A stretch of DNA of 20,581 bases from JBGTCY01 sp041748615 (GCA_041748615.1 JBGTCY010000201.1:1-20581); one strand, 5' to 3'. Counted from the stretch's first letter, positions 1 to 7,261 are shown. Numbers and translations: made by a program. Notes: a model not told the origin generated them from the sequence alone.

Positions 1-29
1 TGCCAAAACCAGGAATGCACTGAAAATGA

Positions 30-54
30 AGTGGGGCTTCGTCCCCACTCTTTT
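30..54 (+). terminator. Rho-independent terminator-like hairpin
   Basis: A perfect 7-bp stem (AGTGGGG at 30-36, CCCCACT at 43-49) closes a CTTCGT loop and is followed by CTTTT, so it would end a transcript entering from the left edge. A frame ending at TGA 21-23 (PKPGMH-stop) could be the tail of that upstream gene, but too little is visible to call it. A second pairing is possible between 23-32 (AAAATGAAGT) and 58-67 (ACTTCATTTT), which would compete for the base of the inner stem. Confidence 0.6.
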
Positions 55-114
55 AAAACTTCATTTTTAGGGCAAGAAAAAACTTAAAAAACCTAACCAT
101 TTAATTAATCACAA

Positions 115-336
115 ATGGTCAACGTATTTCAGGACAAGACAATGGGCGGTGGCAACTGCCTGTTTTATATTGACGTTCCGACCGTTGAAAATTGGGAAAA
201 GGCAACCGGATTCAGCATTGCGGAGCGGGATGAAATACTAAAATATGTAGCGGAGGAAACCTTGAGGAAGCAGACTGTTTCACAAGGCGCTTACTTTGTG
301 ATTGGCGAGCGGGAGATTGCTTTTATGAAAAAGTAG
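115..336 (+). CDS. Small hypothetical protein, 73 aa
   Basis: I do not recognise the family. The protein is soluble, with no signal peptide or membrane segment. It begins with a glycine-rich turn (MGGGN near residue 10), then a beta-strand-like CLFYIDV, an amphipathic helix around residues 30-52 (AERDEILKYVAEETLRK), and a C-terminal strand pair (GAYFVIGEREIAFM). This mixed alpha/beta composition with balanced charges looks like a real compact domain rather than a chance ORF. The ATG follows an AT-rich leader without a Shine-Dalgarno site, which is usual in Bacteroidota. It lies just after a terminator-like hairpin, so it is probably transcribed from its own promoter between 70 and 114. The next gene is 166 bp downstream. 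Confidence 0.6.
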   Translation: MVNVFQDKTMGGGNCLFYIDVPTVENWEKATGFSIAERDEILKYVAEETLRKQTVSQGAYFVIGEREIAFMKK

Positions 337-426
337 TAAACTGTATTTTCAATTAAATTCAGAATGTAGAACTTAATCCTGCCCGTCATTTTAAGACACC
401 CTCGTAACATAGAAGGTTGGAGGATT

Positions 427-456
427 TTGACAAGCAATCAGATTTATTTACATTTA
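427..456 (+). promoter_or_regulatory. Bacteroidota-type promoter candidate
   Basis: TTG at 427-429 (inside TTTTG), a 19-nt spacer, then TACATTTA at 449-456. This matches the Bacteroidota primary sigma consensus TTG-N19-TAnnTTTG at every position but the last. It would start transcription about 40 nt before the ATG at 503. It is the best-spaced promoter match I found in the window. Confidence 0.5.
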
Positions 457-502
457 CACGAGTTATAATTCACCCAATATCATTTTTAAAAAAAAAACAG
501 CC

Positions 503-2185
503 ATGATAAAAAAATTGAGCATCTGTCTTTTCTTATTGACTTCGGTTCATTTATTCGGACAAGAGAAGAATGTCCTCAAAATGGATGTGCCGGTCAACGC
601 GCTCGGTGAAAACCAGAACTTCCAGGTAATCAGCTTCGAGCCGCTGGCGGATGACAAGTATTCCATCCTCTATATGCAGGAGTTACCCGCTTCGGTCGTG
701 GGGGATAGGGAATTCAGAGCGCCAACTACAGCGGGGGCATACACCGATACATTGAAAAGCGGATTTACGGGCTTTGTCAATCACAGTAATAAGGTGATTA
801 TCTTAGTAAGACAAATCCTGAACAATACTGGTGAAGCCGTTACCGACTCATGGGTGATAGCGGTCAGGGAACTCCAGTCGGATATGCCCTATACCATGTA
901 TTTCCCCCCCAGTTTCGTTCACCCGGTAATAAAAGACGCCATCCCCGTTACCTACAGTCTGAAAAACTTAGACAGGATAACCGGCTTGTCGGAACGTGAG
1001 TTCGGTGCGCTGGTTTCCGTTGGCAAGCAGAAGTATGGCTTTTACCAATATCCTGCATCCGCATCTACTTCACGCGAATCCACATTAGGAGAGAATCTCC
1101 AGGCGCTGAAATCGGGATTTAAAGAATTGAAAGCTGTGATGGGCAAAGGTAAAATAGCCCTTCCAAAAGAGGAAAAAGTTTTATTCAGGAGGGAAATCGT
1201 GGACAACGTCCGCCTGGCAGCCACAAAAATTGACAAGAAAGACAGTGTTGAAATAAAACTGTACATCTCGATGAGCAGTGATTCGGAATATGAATTAGTG
1301 AAATCACAAACCTATTTCGGAAGCACTAATCCACTCTTCGCCACAGCATTAGTCTATGACGTATCGCTGAATGTGGCAGGGGCATACGGTTGGGTGTTGC
1401 TCAAATTCAAGGATGCGGGAGGCGCCTCTAAAGCACACTTTCTCGCTTTGGGTATTGACAACAACGCGGAACCGCATTTTTGGAGCATTGATGCCGGAAA
1501 GAATTCGCTGAACTCGTTCATGCCGGTGTTTTCATATTATAATGATGACGGTATTAATGTAGTCAGCCGCAATCAGGAAAAAATCTTCAAGCCCTACTAC
1601 CAGTACCACCTGCTGAAGGCGGATGACAGCGCGGTGAAATTTTATCCTGCCACCGACACAGAAACAGGTTCGGAGAAATCGGAATTCGTTTACACCGAGC
1701 AGGAAAAAAAGGCTACCTCATCTTCCACTACTCAGTCATCATCGAATACCTCGAAAACCGATGTTCCCAGCGGCATCTTCGAGTGGAAAAATCACAAATT
1801 TCTTTTCACCACTTCCAAAGTGAGTGAAAGCACCGGCACTACCGTCAACACACACTATGGTAATCTTTCTGTAATCCATATCAATCGTGAAAATAAAATA
1901 ACGGAGAATTATGACATACAGGAAAACAAAAGCAATGAAATTGTTTATCCTTTACTGCTGGGGCAATACAGCGACAAAGCTTATTTCTTAGTTAACTATC
2001 CGAATAAGTTCAAATTGGTGGTATCGGAAGACAAAGTCGAAACGGAAACTCTGGAAAACAGTGTTTACCGCTTAGTTTACCTGCCAGATAAACAATATGT
2101 TGCCATCAACCAATACGGTACTATGCTGTTGACTAAAAGCATCGTGGGGAATAAATATACGCTGGAATTTTACCCGGTCAACTAA
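503..2185 (+). CDS. Secreted protein of unknown function, 560 aa
   Basis: The first 20 residues are a typical Sec signal peptide (two lysines, then a hydrophobic core, then LFGQ with cleavage likely after GQ or before EKN). The rest is rich in short alternating hydrophobic strands separated by turns (for example YSILYMQEL, YGWVLLKFKD, YTLEFYPVN), which suggests an all-beta, possibly propeller-like fold, but I see no catalytic motif. A low-complexity serine/threonine linker lies at about residues 403-421, splitting a roughly 400-residue N-terminal part from a roughly 140-residue C-terminal part. No T9SS sorting domain and no lipobox cysteine are visible, so it should be periplasmic or outer-membrane associated by other means. 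It appears monocistronic: a promoter candidate precedes it and the next gene is convergent. I cannot assign a function. Confidence 0.85.
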   Translation: MIKKLSICLFLLTSVHLFGQEKNVLKMDVPVNALGENQNFQVISFEPLADDKYSILYMQELPASVVGDREFRAPTTAGAYTDTLKSGFTGFVNHSNKVIILVRQILNNTGEAVTDSWVIAVRELQSDMPYTMYFPPSFVHPVIKDAIPVTYSLKNLDRITGLSEREFGALVSVGKQKYGFYQYPASASTSRESTLGENLQALKSGFKELKAVMGKGKIALPKEEKVLFRREIVDNVRLAATKIDKKDSVEIKLYISMSSDSEYELVKSQTYFGSTNPLFATALVYDVSLNVAGAYGWVLLKFKDAGGASKAHFLALGIDNNAEPHFWSIDAGKNSLNSFMPVFSYYNDDGINVVSRNQEKIFKPYYQYHLLKADDSAVKFYPATDTETGSEKSEFVYTEQEKKATSSSTTQSSSNTSKTDVPSGIFEWKNHKFLFTTSKVSESTGTTVNTHYGNLSVIHINRENKITENYDIQENKSNEIVYPLLLGQYSDKAYFLVNYPNKFKLVVSEDKVETETLENSVYRLVYLPDKQYVAINQYGTMLLTKSIVGNKYTLEFYPVN

Positions 2186-2188
2186 AGT

Positions 2189-2229
2189 GAGTACGTCTTA
2201 TTCATTCGGATTATCGGCTACGCTCAGTA
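2189..2229. repeat. Dispersed dyad element, copy A
   Basis: This 41-bp stretch, starting 3 bp after the stop of the secreted-protein gene, aligns without gaps to 17748-17788 at 31 of 41 positions; the first 20 bases match at 18. Copy B carries a perfect 10-bp stem. In this copy the matching arms (TGAGTA and TACGCTCA) are eroded. Both copies lie within about 60 bp of a stop codon. Confidence 0.55.
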
Positions 2230-2253
2230 GAGCATAGAATCAGTCAGAATAAA

Positions 2254-2571
2254 CTAATTCCATTTGCCGCCTGAAGCAATTAATAAAGAAACCATATACA
2301 GCAAAAACAAACCGACCGCTACAGCCGGAAAAAACAAAATGATATTTCCGAGTTTTTGAAAAGCTGAATGTTTAATCAGATACCAACCGGCAAAGGCAAA
2401 ACCTGCTACGAGTAATCCTATCGCTAAATTTCTGCCGGGTATTAAAAATGACTCTTCATGCCCCAATGATTTGTTAGCAAAATAAACATAACCGTGCATG
2501 GCAGCGTGGTAGAGAAAGTATAAAGAAATGATTCCATAAAAGATGAGGAAAAATTGCTGATACCATTTCAT
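2254..2571 (-). CDS. Small three-helix membrane protein, 105 aa
   Basis: No family recognised. Three hydrophobic segments are visible at about residues 7-27, 46-66 and 76-98, separated by short polar loops (NKSLGHEESFLIPGRN; KHSAFQKLGN), so this is an integral inner-membrane protein. I chose the ATG at 2571 (MKWYQQ). An in-frame GTG at 2640 would add 23 mostly cationic residues and would overlap the stop of the upstream membrane-protein gene in a TAGTG junction, so coupled initiation there cannot be excluded. It is the second gene of a two-gene minus-strand unit. The downstream gene on the plus strand is convergent. Confidence 0.7.
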   Translation of the reverse strand: MKWYQQFFLIFYGIISLYFLYHAAMHGYVYFANKSLGHEESFLIPGRNLAIGLLVAGFAFAGWYLIKHSAFQKLGNIILFFPAVAVGLFLLYMVSLLIASGGKWN

Positions 2572-2639
2572 GGTGATGAAAAATTGCGAGCGTAATGATA
2601 AGAAAAGGGAATGTGATTTTTTTTTGAAAAGGAGGAACA

Positions 2640-2969
2640 CTAACCAATAATAAATACTCGCCCAACTACCAACAGCACTCCGGCAATAAACAAAATGGAG
2701 AAAATAATCTTATTATTTCGTGCCAGCCACAAAGGCAGGTAAATGTCAAAATTATCTTGTCGCTCATGAGTGTATTTTGCGGCAATGGGTGTGAGCGGAC
2801 AAACCCAGCCGTTCAGCAACAAAGCAAATATTTCCAATACCACGATACCGATGGCAATCCAAACCCATTTGGTGATATTTCCGGAGATACCGGCATAGAG
2901 GATGTAAAAAATCATACTTGCCAAAAATGCCCAAATGATAGTATGCAAGAATTTGATGAGTTGGAGCAT
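2640..2969 (-). CDS. DUF2784-like four-helix membrane protein, 109 aa
   Basis: Four hydrophobic segments alternate with polar loops. The second loop holds GWVCPLTP, which resembles the G-x-CPLTP signature of the DUF2784 family; the motif is what I see, the family link is inference. The following loop (AAKYTHERQDNFDIYLPLWLARNN) is charged and aromatic. Function is unknown for the family. The start is the ATG at 2969 (MLQLIK); a TTG at 2996 would add nine residues but falls inside the predicted promoter/operator. It is the first gene of a unit with the membrane protein at 2254-2571 (stop and alternative GTG start overlap). Confidence 0.7.
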   Translation of the reverse strand: MLQLIKFLHTIIWAFLASMIFYILYAGISGNITKWVWIAIGIVVLEIFALLLNGWVCPLTPIAAKYTHERQDNFDIYLPLWLARNNKIIFSILFIAGVLLVVGRVFIIG

Positions 2970-2975
2970 GGGATG

Positions 2976-3024
2976 TGACAATAATTTTGTTGTCAAATTA
3001 TTTTAACAATGATTTTATTGTCAA
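2976..3024 (-). promoter_or_regulatory. Operator-like dyad over the promoter of the membrane-protein pair
   Basis: TGACAATAA at 2976-2984 and TTATTGTCA at 3015-3023 are perfect inverted 9-mers 30 bp apart. A further TTGTCA half-site lies between them at 2990-2995. On the minus strand a TTG (plus 3022-3024) and TAATTTG (plus 2994-3000) form a plausible promoter with a 21-nt spacer, so the dyad arms sit at the -33 element and just before the ATG. Arms of this kind flanking a promoter suggest binding by a dimeric repressor that could loop or bridge. No regulator is encoded next to it. Confidence 0.45.
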
Positions 3025-3100
3025 CGTGGTGAAGCCGTTTCCTCAATTTCATTATTAACAATCTGAAATTAATGTAATTGTGGAAAGGCAGGGTTTCTTA

Positions 3101-3122
3101 AGCTCAAGTATTCATTTGAGCT
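3101..3122 (-). terminator. Weak terminator-like hairpin
   Basis: AGCTCAA (3101-3107) and TTGAGCT (3116-3122) form a 7-bp stem with an 8-nt loop, 20 bp past the stop of the glycosyltransferase. No U-tract follows on the minus strand, so it may instead protect the mRNA 3' end. Confidence 0.3.
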
Positions 3123-3142
3123 AATGTGAAATGGAAAAATGA

Positions 3143-4312
3143 TCAGGAATTTAGTACCCTTAAATAAATTTTTATAAATTGACTGCCGATTATTGAAATG
3201 CTAAAGTTATTTAATGCATAACTTCTTAGACTTAAAGGATTGTAATTTTGATGTGTATCTAACATTTGATTTATCACTTCGGTCAATTTTTCTTCATCAC
3301 CTTTTTTAATTAAAATCCCTCTCTCAGAATTTACTATTTCTGGAATTCCGCCTACTTTAGATGCAATGACAGGAATTCCACAGGAAAATGCTTCCAGGAT
3401 TACACATGACTGGCTCTCATAATTGCTGAACATTACCAAGAAGCTGGACTGTCTTAAGAAATCTGCAACTTCTTGATAACTTTTATAACCATGAAAAAAT
3501 ACATAGTTATTCAATATTCCTAACTTTTCTGCATACGTTATTTGTCTGCCAGACTCGACACCGCTACCAATCAAATGCAATTCGAAGTCTGTCCTTTTTG
3601 CTGTAAGATTCTTCACTGCTCTTAATATTGCGGGCAAGTTCTTTGGATGTGTATCAAGACGGGATACATGGATTATTTTTATCCTTTCCTTCTTTGAATT
3701 AATGTTTTTCATTTGAAAAATATCTGTATCAACAACATTTGGGATAACCACAAAATTGTTTTTGAAGCCATAGCTCTGCATCCCAATCATAATGCTTTCA
3801 GATACGCAGGTGATAAAATCTGCTTGCTCAGACAGCCACCTGCCTATTCTTTTTCTTAAAACCCCATTGTAAGCTCTTCTCTCTTTTAAGAATCCGGACC
3901 AATGCTCGCTGACTACGAATCGAATACCCTTTGCCCATTTCAGATATAAAGCAAATATGCAAGTGCGTGTCAGCATGTGAACATGAGTTAATGACGGAGT
4001 GCCGAACTCTCTCATCATTACACGATAACCGATATTTTGAGCTTTTAGATACCGCAATAAGTTTATTGTTTTGTCAAGTGCAGACCATCCGAACACAGAC
4101 CTTTTAAAGAACACTCTCACTACAGGAAAATTATGCTCTTGGGAGAATTGCACATTGTATCTCTCACCCGGGTTATCATCTGAGTGTACATATAATACTG
4201 CTACAGCAGATAAGTGGCTTATAGCCTTGATATGTCGCTCGACATAGTTACCTTCCGTAGGATCCAGGTAGTTTGGATAACATTTCGGGAGCATCAGCAC
4301 TTTTATTTTCAT
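3143..4312 (-). CDS. GT4-family glycosyltransferase, 389 aa
   Basis: A GT-B-fold retaining glycosyltransferase, expected to transfer a sugar from a nucleotide-sugar donor onto a lipid-linked or surface glycan at the cytoplasmic face of the membrane. The N-terminal acceptor domain begins with a Rossmann-like strand (KIKVLMLPKCYPN) and the GNYVERHIKA segment typical of family 4. The C-terminal donor domain contains IIHVSRLDTHPKNL, then the diagnostic EAFSCGIPVIASKVGGIPEIV block, where the E-x7-E pair binds the nucleotide sugar. Length is normal for the family. Codon use is clearly more AT-rich than in genes to the right of 5.9 kb, and it shares this with the divergent flavoprotein 77 bp upstream, so the two probably arrived together. 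Donor and acceptor cannot be told from sequence. Confidence 0.88.
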   Translation of the reverse strand: MKIKVLMLPKCYPNYLDPTEGNYVERHIKAISHLSAVAVLYVHSDDNPGERYNVQFSQEHNFPVVRVFFKRSVFGWSALDKTINLLRYLKAQNIGYRVMMREFGTPSLTHVHMLTRTCIFALYLKWAKGIRFVVSEHWSGFLKERRAYNGVLRKRIGRWLSEQADFITCVSESIMIGMQSYGFKNNFVVIPNVVDTDIFQMKNINSKKERIKIIHVSRLDTHPKNLPAILRAVKNLTAKRTDFELHLIGSGVESGRQITYAEKLGILNNYVFFHGYKSYQEVADFLRQSSFLVMFSNYESQSCVILEAFSCGIPVIASKVGGIPEIVNSERGILIKKGDEEKLTEVINQMLDTHQNYNPLSLRSYALNNFSISIIGSQFIKIYLRVLNS

Positions 4313-4389
4313 AGATTTAACTCAAGGATATTTTAGCAGTTGTGCTTAATTCTATTGCCAAAATGCCATAAATTTCAGCAAAAAATATT
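4313..4389. promoter_or_regulatory. Divergent intergenic region
   Basis: These 77 AT-rich bases separate two divergent start codons and so must hold both promoters. I see a plus-strand TAAATTTC close to the -7 consensus but no well-spaced TTG partner for either gene. A shared control region is inferred from geometry only. Confidence 0.35.
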
Positions 4390-5778
4390 ATGAATATCCA
4401 AATTGTAATATTAGGTGCAGGACCAGGAGGGCTTGCAGCGGCATATACACTATTACAAAACGGGTTTCAAGTTCTCATTGTTGAAAGGGAGACCGTAGCA
4501 GGTGGATTAATGCGTCCTATTAATTATAACAATTTCTCTCTTGACTTTGGATACAAACATCTCTATAGCAGAATTCCAGATGTTCAAAGATTTTGGAAAG
4601 CTTTATTAAATGATGATTTCAGAATATATCAACCCCGAACAGGGATTCTCTATAAAGGAAGAATTTTTGAAAAGGAGAAGACATTTAAAGGAATAAGCAG
4701 GGGAGTACCTTCATATCTGTTGCTACTATATTTCATTGACTTTCTTAAATATCGGATAGAATACTTGACCAAGCCGGTTAAATCACTACAGGATTTTATC
4801 TATTCCAAACGAGGGAGAAAATTCACCAGGATTTTTTCTCAAGGATTTGATGAACGCTTTAAGGGACATAAATGGGCAGATTTACCAGTTCCGGGAATAA
4901 AAACAACTCATTTACAACAAGAAGAGTCATCGAATTTTCTACTTGAATTTATTAAAGATGCAAAGCGTTCCGGAATCTTACAGCAAGAATGGTATCATCC
5001 TTCAAAAGGAAGCGGACAAATTATTGATATATTGGAAAGTAAAATAACGCAGATGGGAGGTCAAATTAAGTTAGGGCACGAAGTAGTTAAGATTAATCAC
5101 GAGAACTCAGTGATAAAATCAATAGATATTATGGGCTTGCAAAAAAAAATCAATATTAAACCTGAAATTGTTATTTCCTCTCTGCCTTTAGAAGCTATGG
5201 GAAAGATAATGTCAATTGATTTTTGTCCTACATTAAAAGAATTATCCTTCAGACGTAGTGTAATCATGGTGTATATCTTTCTTGATTCGAAGACACGATT
5301 TCCGCATACCAGTTTGCAAGTGGCATGTCCTGAACTGAAAATGGGTAGAATTACTAACTACAGTGCATTTGGAGGAAGTATGGTTCCTGAGGGGAAAGGT
5401 TGTCTTTGCATCGAATATTTTATTTTTGGAAATGACCGGTTGTTCTTTGATGATGATCAAAGTCTTTTTGAATTAGCTTTAAATGAATGTATAAGTGCGC
5501 GTTTATTATCTCGAAATGAATGCTCTGATTATTTAGTAATAAAATGCCCTCACGCTGATCCTGCTGTTAGTTGGGAAGATTATGTTACAGATGAATCAAG
5601 ACGGAAACTATTTAAATCCATAGAAAACTTCACAAATCTATTTCATATAAATAGAACGGGAACAGATAAATCAACTTATGCTGGATTGATGGCTTCCAGA
5701 GCTATAATGGACAAAGACAAAAGCGGGTTTGTTAAGCAAACCCAACCGGATGCGCAATCACCATGGCAGATTAAGTAA
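4390..5778 (+). CDS. FAD-dependent amine-oxidase-like flavoprotein, 462 aa
   Basis: A flavoprotein of the amino-oxidase/protoporphyrinogen-oxidase-like superfamily. The N-terminus has the ADP-binding fingerprint (VILGAGPGGLAAAYTLL) followed by an acidic residue ending strand 2 (VERE) and the GG motif (VAGGLM) that contacts FAD. The C-terminus has the usual closing FAD element in altered form (INRTGTDKSTYAGLMASRAI). Proteins of this type recur in polysaccharide and O-antigen clusters, next to glycosyltransferases as here, but their substrates are mostly unknown; UDP-galactopyranose mutase is a distant relative and this protein lacks an obvious match to it. Start is the first ATG after the divergent promoter region. 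Composition is AT-rich like the glycosyltransferase. The last 8 bp overlap a convergent small ORF. Confidence 0.82.
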   Translation: MNIQIVILGAGPGGLAAAYTLLQNGFQVLIVERETVAGGLMRPINYNNFSLDFGYKHLYSRIPDVQRFWKALLNDDFRIYQPRTGILYKGRIFEKEKTFKGISRGVPSYLLLLYFIDFLKYRIEYLTKPVKSLQDFIYSKRGRKFTRIFSQGFDERFKGHKWADLPVPGIKTTHLQQEESSNFLLEFIKDAKRSGILQQEWYHPSKGSGQIIDILESKITQMGGQIKLGHEVVKINHENSVIKSIDIMGLQKKINIKPEIVISSLPLEAMGKIMSIDFCPTLKELSFRRSVIMVYIFLDSKTRFPHTSLQVACPELKMGRITNYSAFGGSMVPEGKGCLCIEYFIFGNDRLFFDDDQSLFELALNECISARLLSRNECSDYLVIKCPHADPAVSWEDYVTDESRRKLFKSIENFTNLFHINRTGTDKSTYAGLMASRAIMDKDKSGFVKQTQPDAQSPWQIK

Positions 5779-5935
5779 AGTTTTTCGAACTCCATTCTGC
5801 CCTGACGTTGTCCGCACCGACCGGCATATAGGATGATTGATGAGGAGACAAACCGCAGGCAGTAATATCCACAATCACGATGCAGGCGAGAGCGGTCAGA
5901 AATTTTTTTGCGTCTTTTTTTAATTTCCACGTCAT
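5771..5935 (-). CDS. Short lipoprotein-like protein, 54 aa
   Basis: Starting at the ATG at 5935, this frame gives a strongly basic N-terminus (MTWKLKKDAKKF), a hydrophobic core (LTALACIVIVDITA) and then C-G. I-T-A-C fits the lipobox rule, so it could be a lipoprotein with a mature part of only 28 residues (CGLSPHQSSYMPVGADNV and a short tail). It ends 8 bp inside the convergent flavoprotein gene and is divergent from the sigma-factor gene (starts 29 bp apart). Divergence from a sigma gene is a common position for a small secreted or membrane partner. I do not recognise it; it may also be the 5' remnant of a longer gene truncated when the AT-rich block arrived. Confidence 0.4.
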   Translation of the reverse strand: MTWKLKKDAKKFLTALACIVIVDITACGLSPHQSSYMPVGADNVRAEWSSKNFT

Positions 5936-5964
5936 TAGTTTACTCACTATCTTGTCAACTAATT

Positions 5965-6504
5965 ATGACTTTTACCACCGACAAAATCTGGAAGGATTTC
6001 AACAAGGAACTTTTTCGATTTATCAAAAAGCGCGTGAAAGACACCAGCACCACCAATGATATTTTGCAGGACATCTTTATCAAAATTCATCTGAAACTGC
6101 CCACGCTCACCGACAAAGACAAGCTCGCAAGCTGGGTTTATCAAATCACCCGCAATACAATTATTGACCATCAAAGAAAAATCAAGCCGCAGGGAGATTT
6201 ACCAGAATTGATTGATGAGCCGGAAGACCCTGAAACTTACAACCGCGATTTCAGCAAATGTATCAAGCCGTTTGTGAACGGTCTTCCAGACGACTACCGC
6301 GAAGCGATTTTACAAACCGAGTTGGGTGAACTGTCGCAAAAAGAATTTGCCGAAAAGGCAGGCATCTCCTACTCCGGAGCGAAATCAAGAATTCCCGTGC
6401 GGGGCGCGCTTTCTTCAATTAACATGTTTAGCACATGTTGTCATCCTGATCCGCCAAGGGCGGAGATAATCCTGTATTTCAATTGTATATTTGAAAAAAA
6501 ATGA
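5965..6504 (+). CDS. sigZ: ECF sigma factor, SigZ type, with anomalous tail
   Basis: An extracytoplasmic-function sigma factor that redirects RNA polymerase to a small regulon. Region 2 is complete: RFIKKRVKDTSTTNDILQDIF, then LASWVYQITRNTIIDHQR, the conserved -10-binding segment. Region 4 is present as GLPDDYREAILQTELGELSQ, then KEFAEKAGISYSGAKSR, the helix-turn-helix that reads the -35. The layout and the AKSR wording are those of SigZ-like factors. I start at the ATG at 5965 (MTFTTDKIW), giving 179 aa, the usual size; the longer frame from 5908 adds 19 unrelated residues. After AKSR the expected basic VQRGR-type helix is replaced by IPVRGALSSIN, yet MFSTCCH follows at almost the right distance for the family's CC motif, so paired small indels are likely. 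The last 70 bases run through two hairpins. No anti-sigma gene is adjacent. Confidence 0.78.
   Translation: MTFTTDKIWKDFNKELFRFIKKRVKDTSTTNDILQDIFIKIHLKLPTLTDKDKLASWVYQITRNTIIDHQRKIKPQGDLPELIDEPEDPETYNRDFSKCIKPFVNGLPDDYREAILQTELGELSQKEFAEKAGISYSGAKSRIPVRGALSSINMFSTCCHPDPPRAEIILYFNCIFEKK
6421..6464. repeat. Two adjacent hairpins in the sigma-factor tail
   Basis: AACATGT (6421-6427) pairs perfectly with ACATGTT (6433-6439) around a TTAGC loop, and TCCGCC (6450-6455) pairs with GGCGGA (6459-6464) around AAG. The second hairpin follows GTTGTCATCC, which resembles the GTTGTCATTCC leading into the three-hairpin repeat at 7706. It is inside the coding frame of the sigma factor, so either coding sequence happens to be palindromic or a REP-like unit has inserted. 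Confidence 0.5.
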
Positions 6505-6518
6505 TACCGGAAATGTCC

Positions 6519-6535
6519 ACTCGCTTTACGCGGGT
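6519..6535. repeat. Short intergenic hairpin
   Basis: ACTCGC (6519-6524) pairs with GCGGGT (6530-6535), with one G-U, around a 5-nt loop, in the 68-bp gap between the sigma gene and the next gene. It could be a weak terminator or another short palindrome of the same local family; no T-tract follows. Confidence 0.3.
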
Positions 6536-6572
6536 AATGTCGGGATAAGATAGGAAGAAAAACTTATTAATT

Positions 6573-7208
6573 ATGATGGATGACAAAATAGTGAGGTTGT
6601 GGGAATGGTTCTCCGCTCATGAGCGGGAGATCAGAGTTTCTATTGATAATGAATCAGCATCCGAGAGGAAATTCATTATCGAACAGCTTAATAACCTCGT
6701 TCTTGACCTGGGAATGTTTTATTGGGAGATCGGTCCGGGCGCTCATAAATCTTGGTACTTTACTATTTCTCCCAATGGGAAAAGGGAGTTGCTGGAGCTG
6801 AGCAAAACCATTATGGAAAGCGCTCCGCGGCTTGTTGATTGGGAGTATCATTTCTGCAAACCGCCAAAAATCTGGAATCGCAGGTTCATGCTCCATGATG
6901 ACAATATGATAGAACGGCAGTTTGATGCATCAGGCTGGATGTTTGTCGCAAATCAACATGCGGATGGAACCATCGGACTCATCCTGGAAGCCCGGAACAT
7001 CGCGCATTTAGATAATTATACTTCAAAGGCAGCGGCTGAACTGGTGGTACTCAACGAAGTTGGGGAAGAATTTAAAATTATGAATATCCGTTCCATTGAG
7101 ATTGTTTATCAGCTTGAAAGTCACAATTCACGGAAAGCCGGGATTGATGTCTTAAAAAAGCAGGTGGAAAGCCTCGCCCGGAAGGGGAAGGATTTGCCGG
7201 GTAGATGA
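6573..7208 (+). CDS. Hypothetical cytoplasmic protein, 211 aa
   Basis: Not recognised. No signal peptide or membrane segment. The protein is rich in tryptophan (LWEWFS, FYWEIG, KSWYF, LVDWEYHFC, IWNRRF, GWMFVA), and the centre reads as alternating strands with a glutamate-containing helix (KAAAELVVLNEVGEEFKIM). The C-terminus is a basic amphipathic helix (GIDVLKKQVESLARKGK). Two ATG codons in tandem begin the frame (6573 and 6576), so the start is uncertain by one residue. It follows the sigma gene on the same strand but is separated by a hairpin, so it need not be co-transcribed. The membrane protein 53 bp downstream is in the same orientation. Confidence 0.75.
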   Translation: MMDDKIVRLWEWFSAHEREIRVSIDNESASERKFIIEQLNNLVLDLGMFYWEIGPGAHKSWYFTISPNGKRELLELSKTIMESAPRLVDWEYHFCKPPKIWNRRFMLHDDNMIERQFDASGWMFVANQHADGTIGLILEARNIAHLDNYTSKAAAELVVLNEVGEEFKIMNIRSIEIVYQLESHNSRKAGIDVLKKQVESLARKGKDLPGR

Positions 7209-7261
7209 GGCACAATTTCTTATTTCCGATTAGCCTGCTTATCTTGTGAAAAAACCAGCCT

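Noticed and set aside
2757..2978. 73-codon plus-strand frame opposite the DUF2784-like gene
   Set aside because: Antisense to a gene with a coherent four-helix pattern; the translation has no hydrophobic core or motif.
4390..5778. UDP-galactopyranose mutase (glf)
   Set aside because: It shares the FAD fold and the polysaccharide context, but I could not see the mutase-specific active-site segments, so only the superfamily is claimed.
5908..5964. N-terminal extension of the sigma factor to an ATG at 5908
   Set aside because: The 19 extra residues are unlike any sigma region and overlap the divergent small ORF; MTFTTDKIW matches the usual start of the family.
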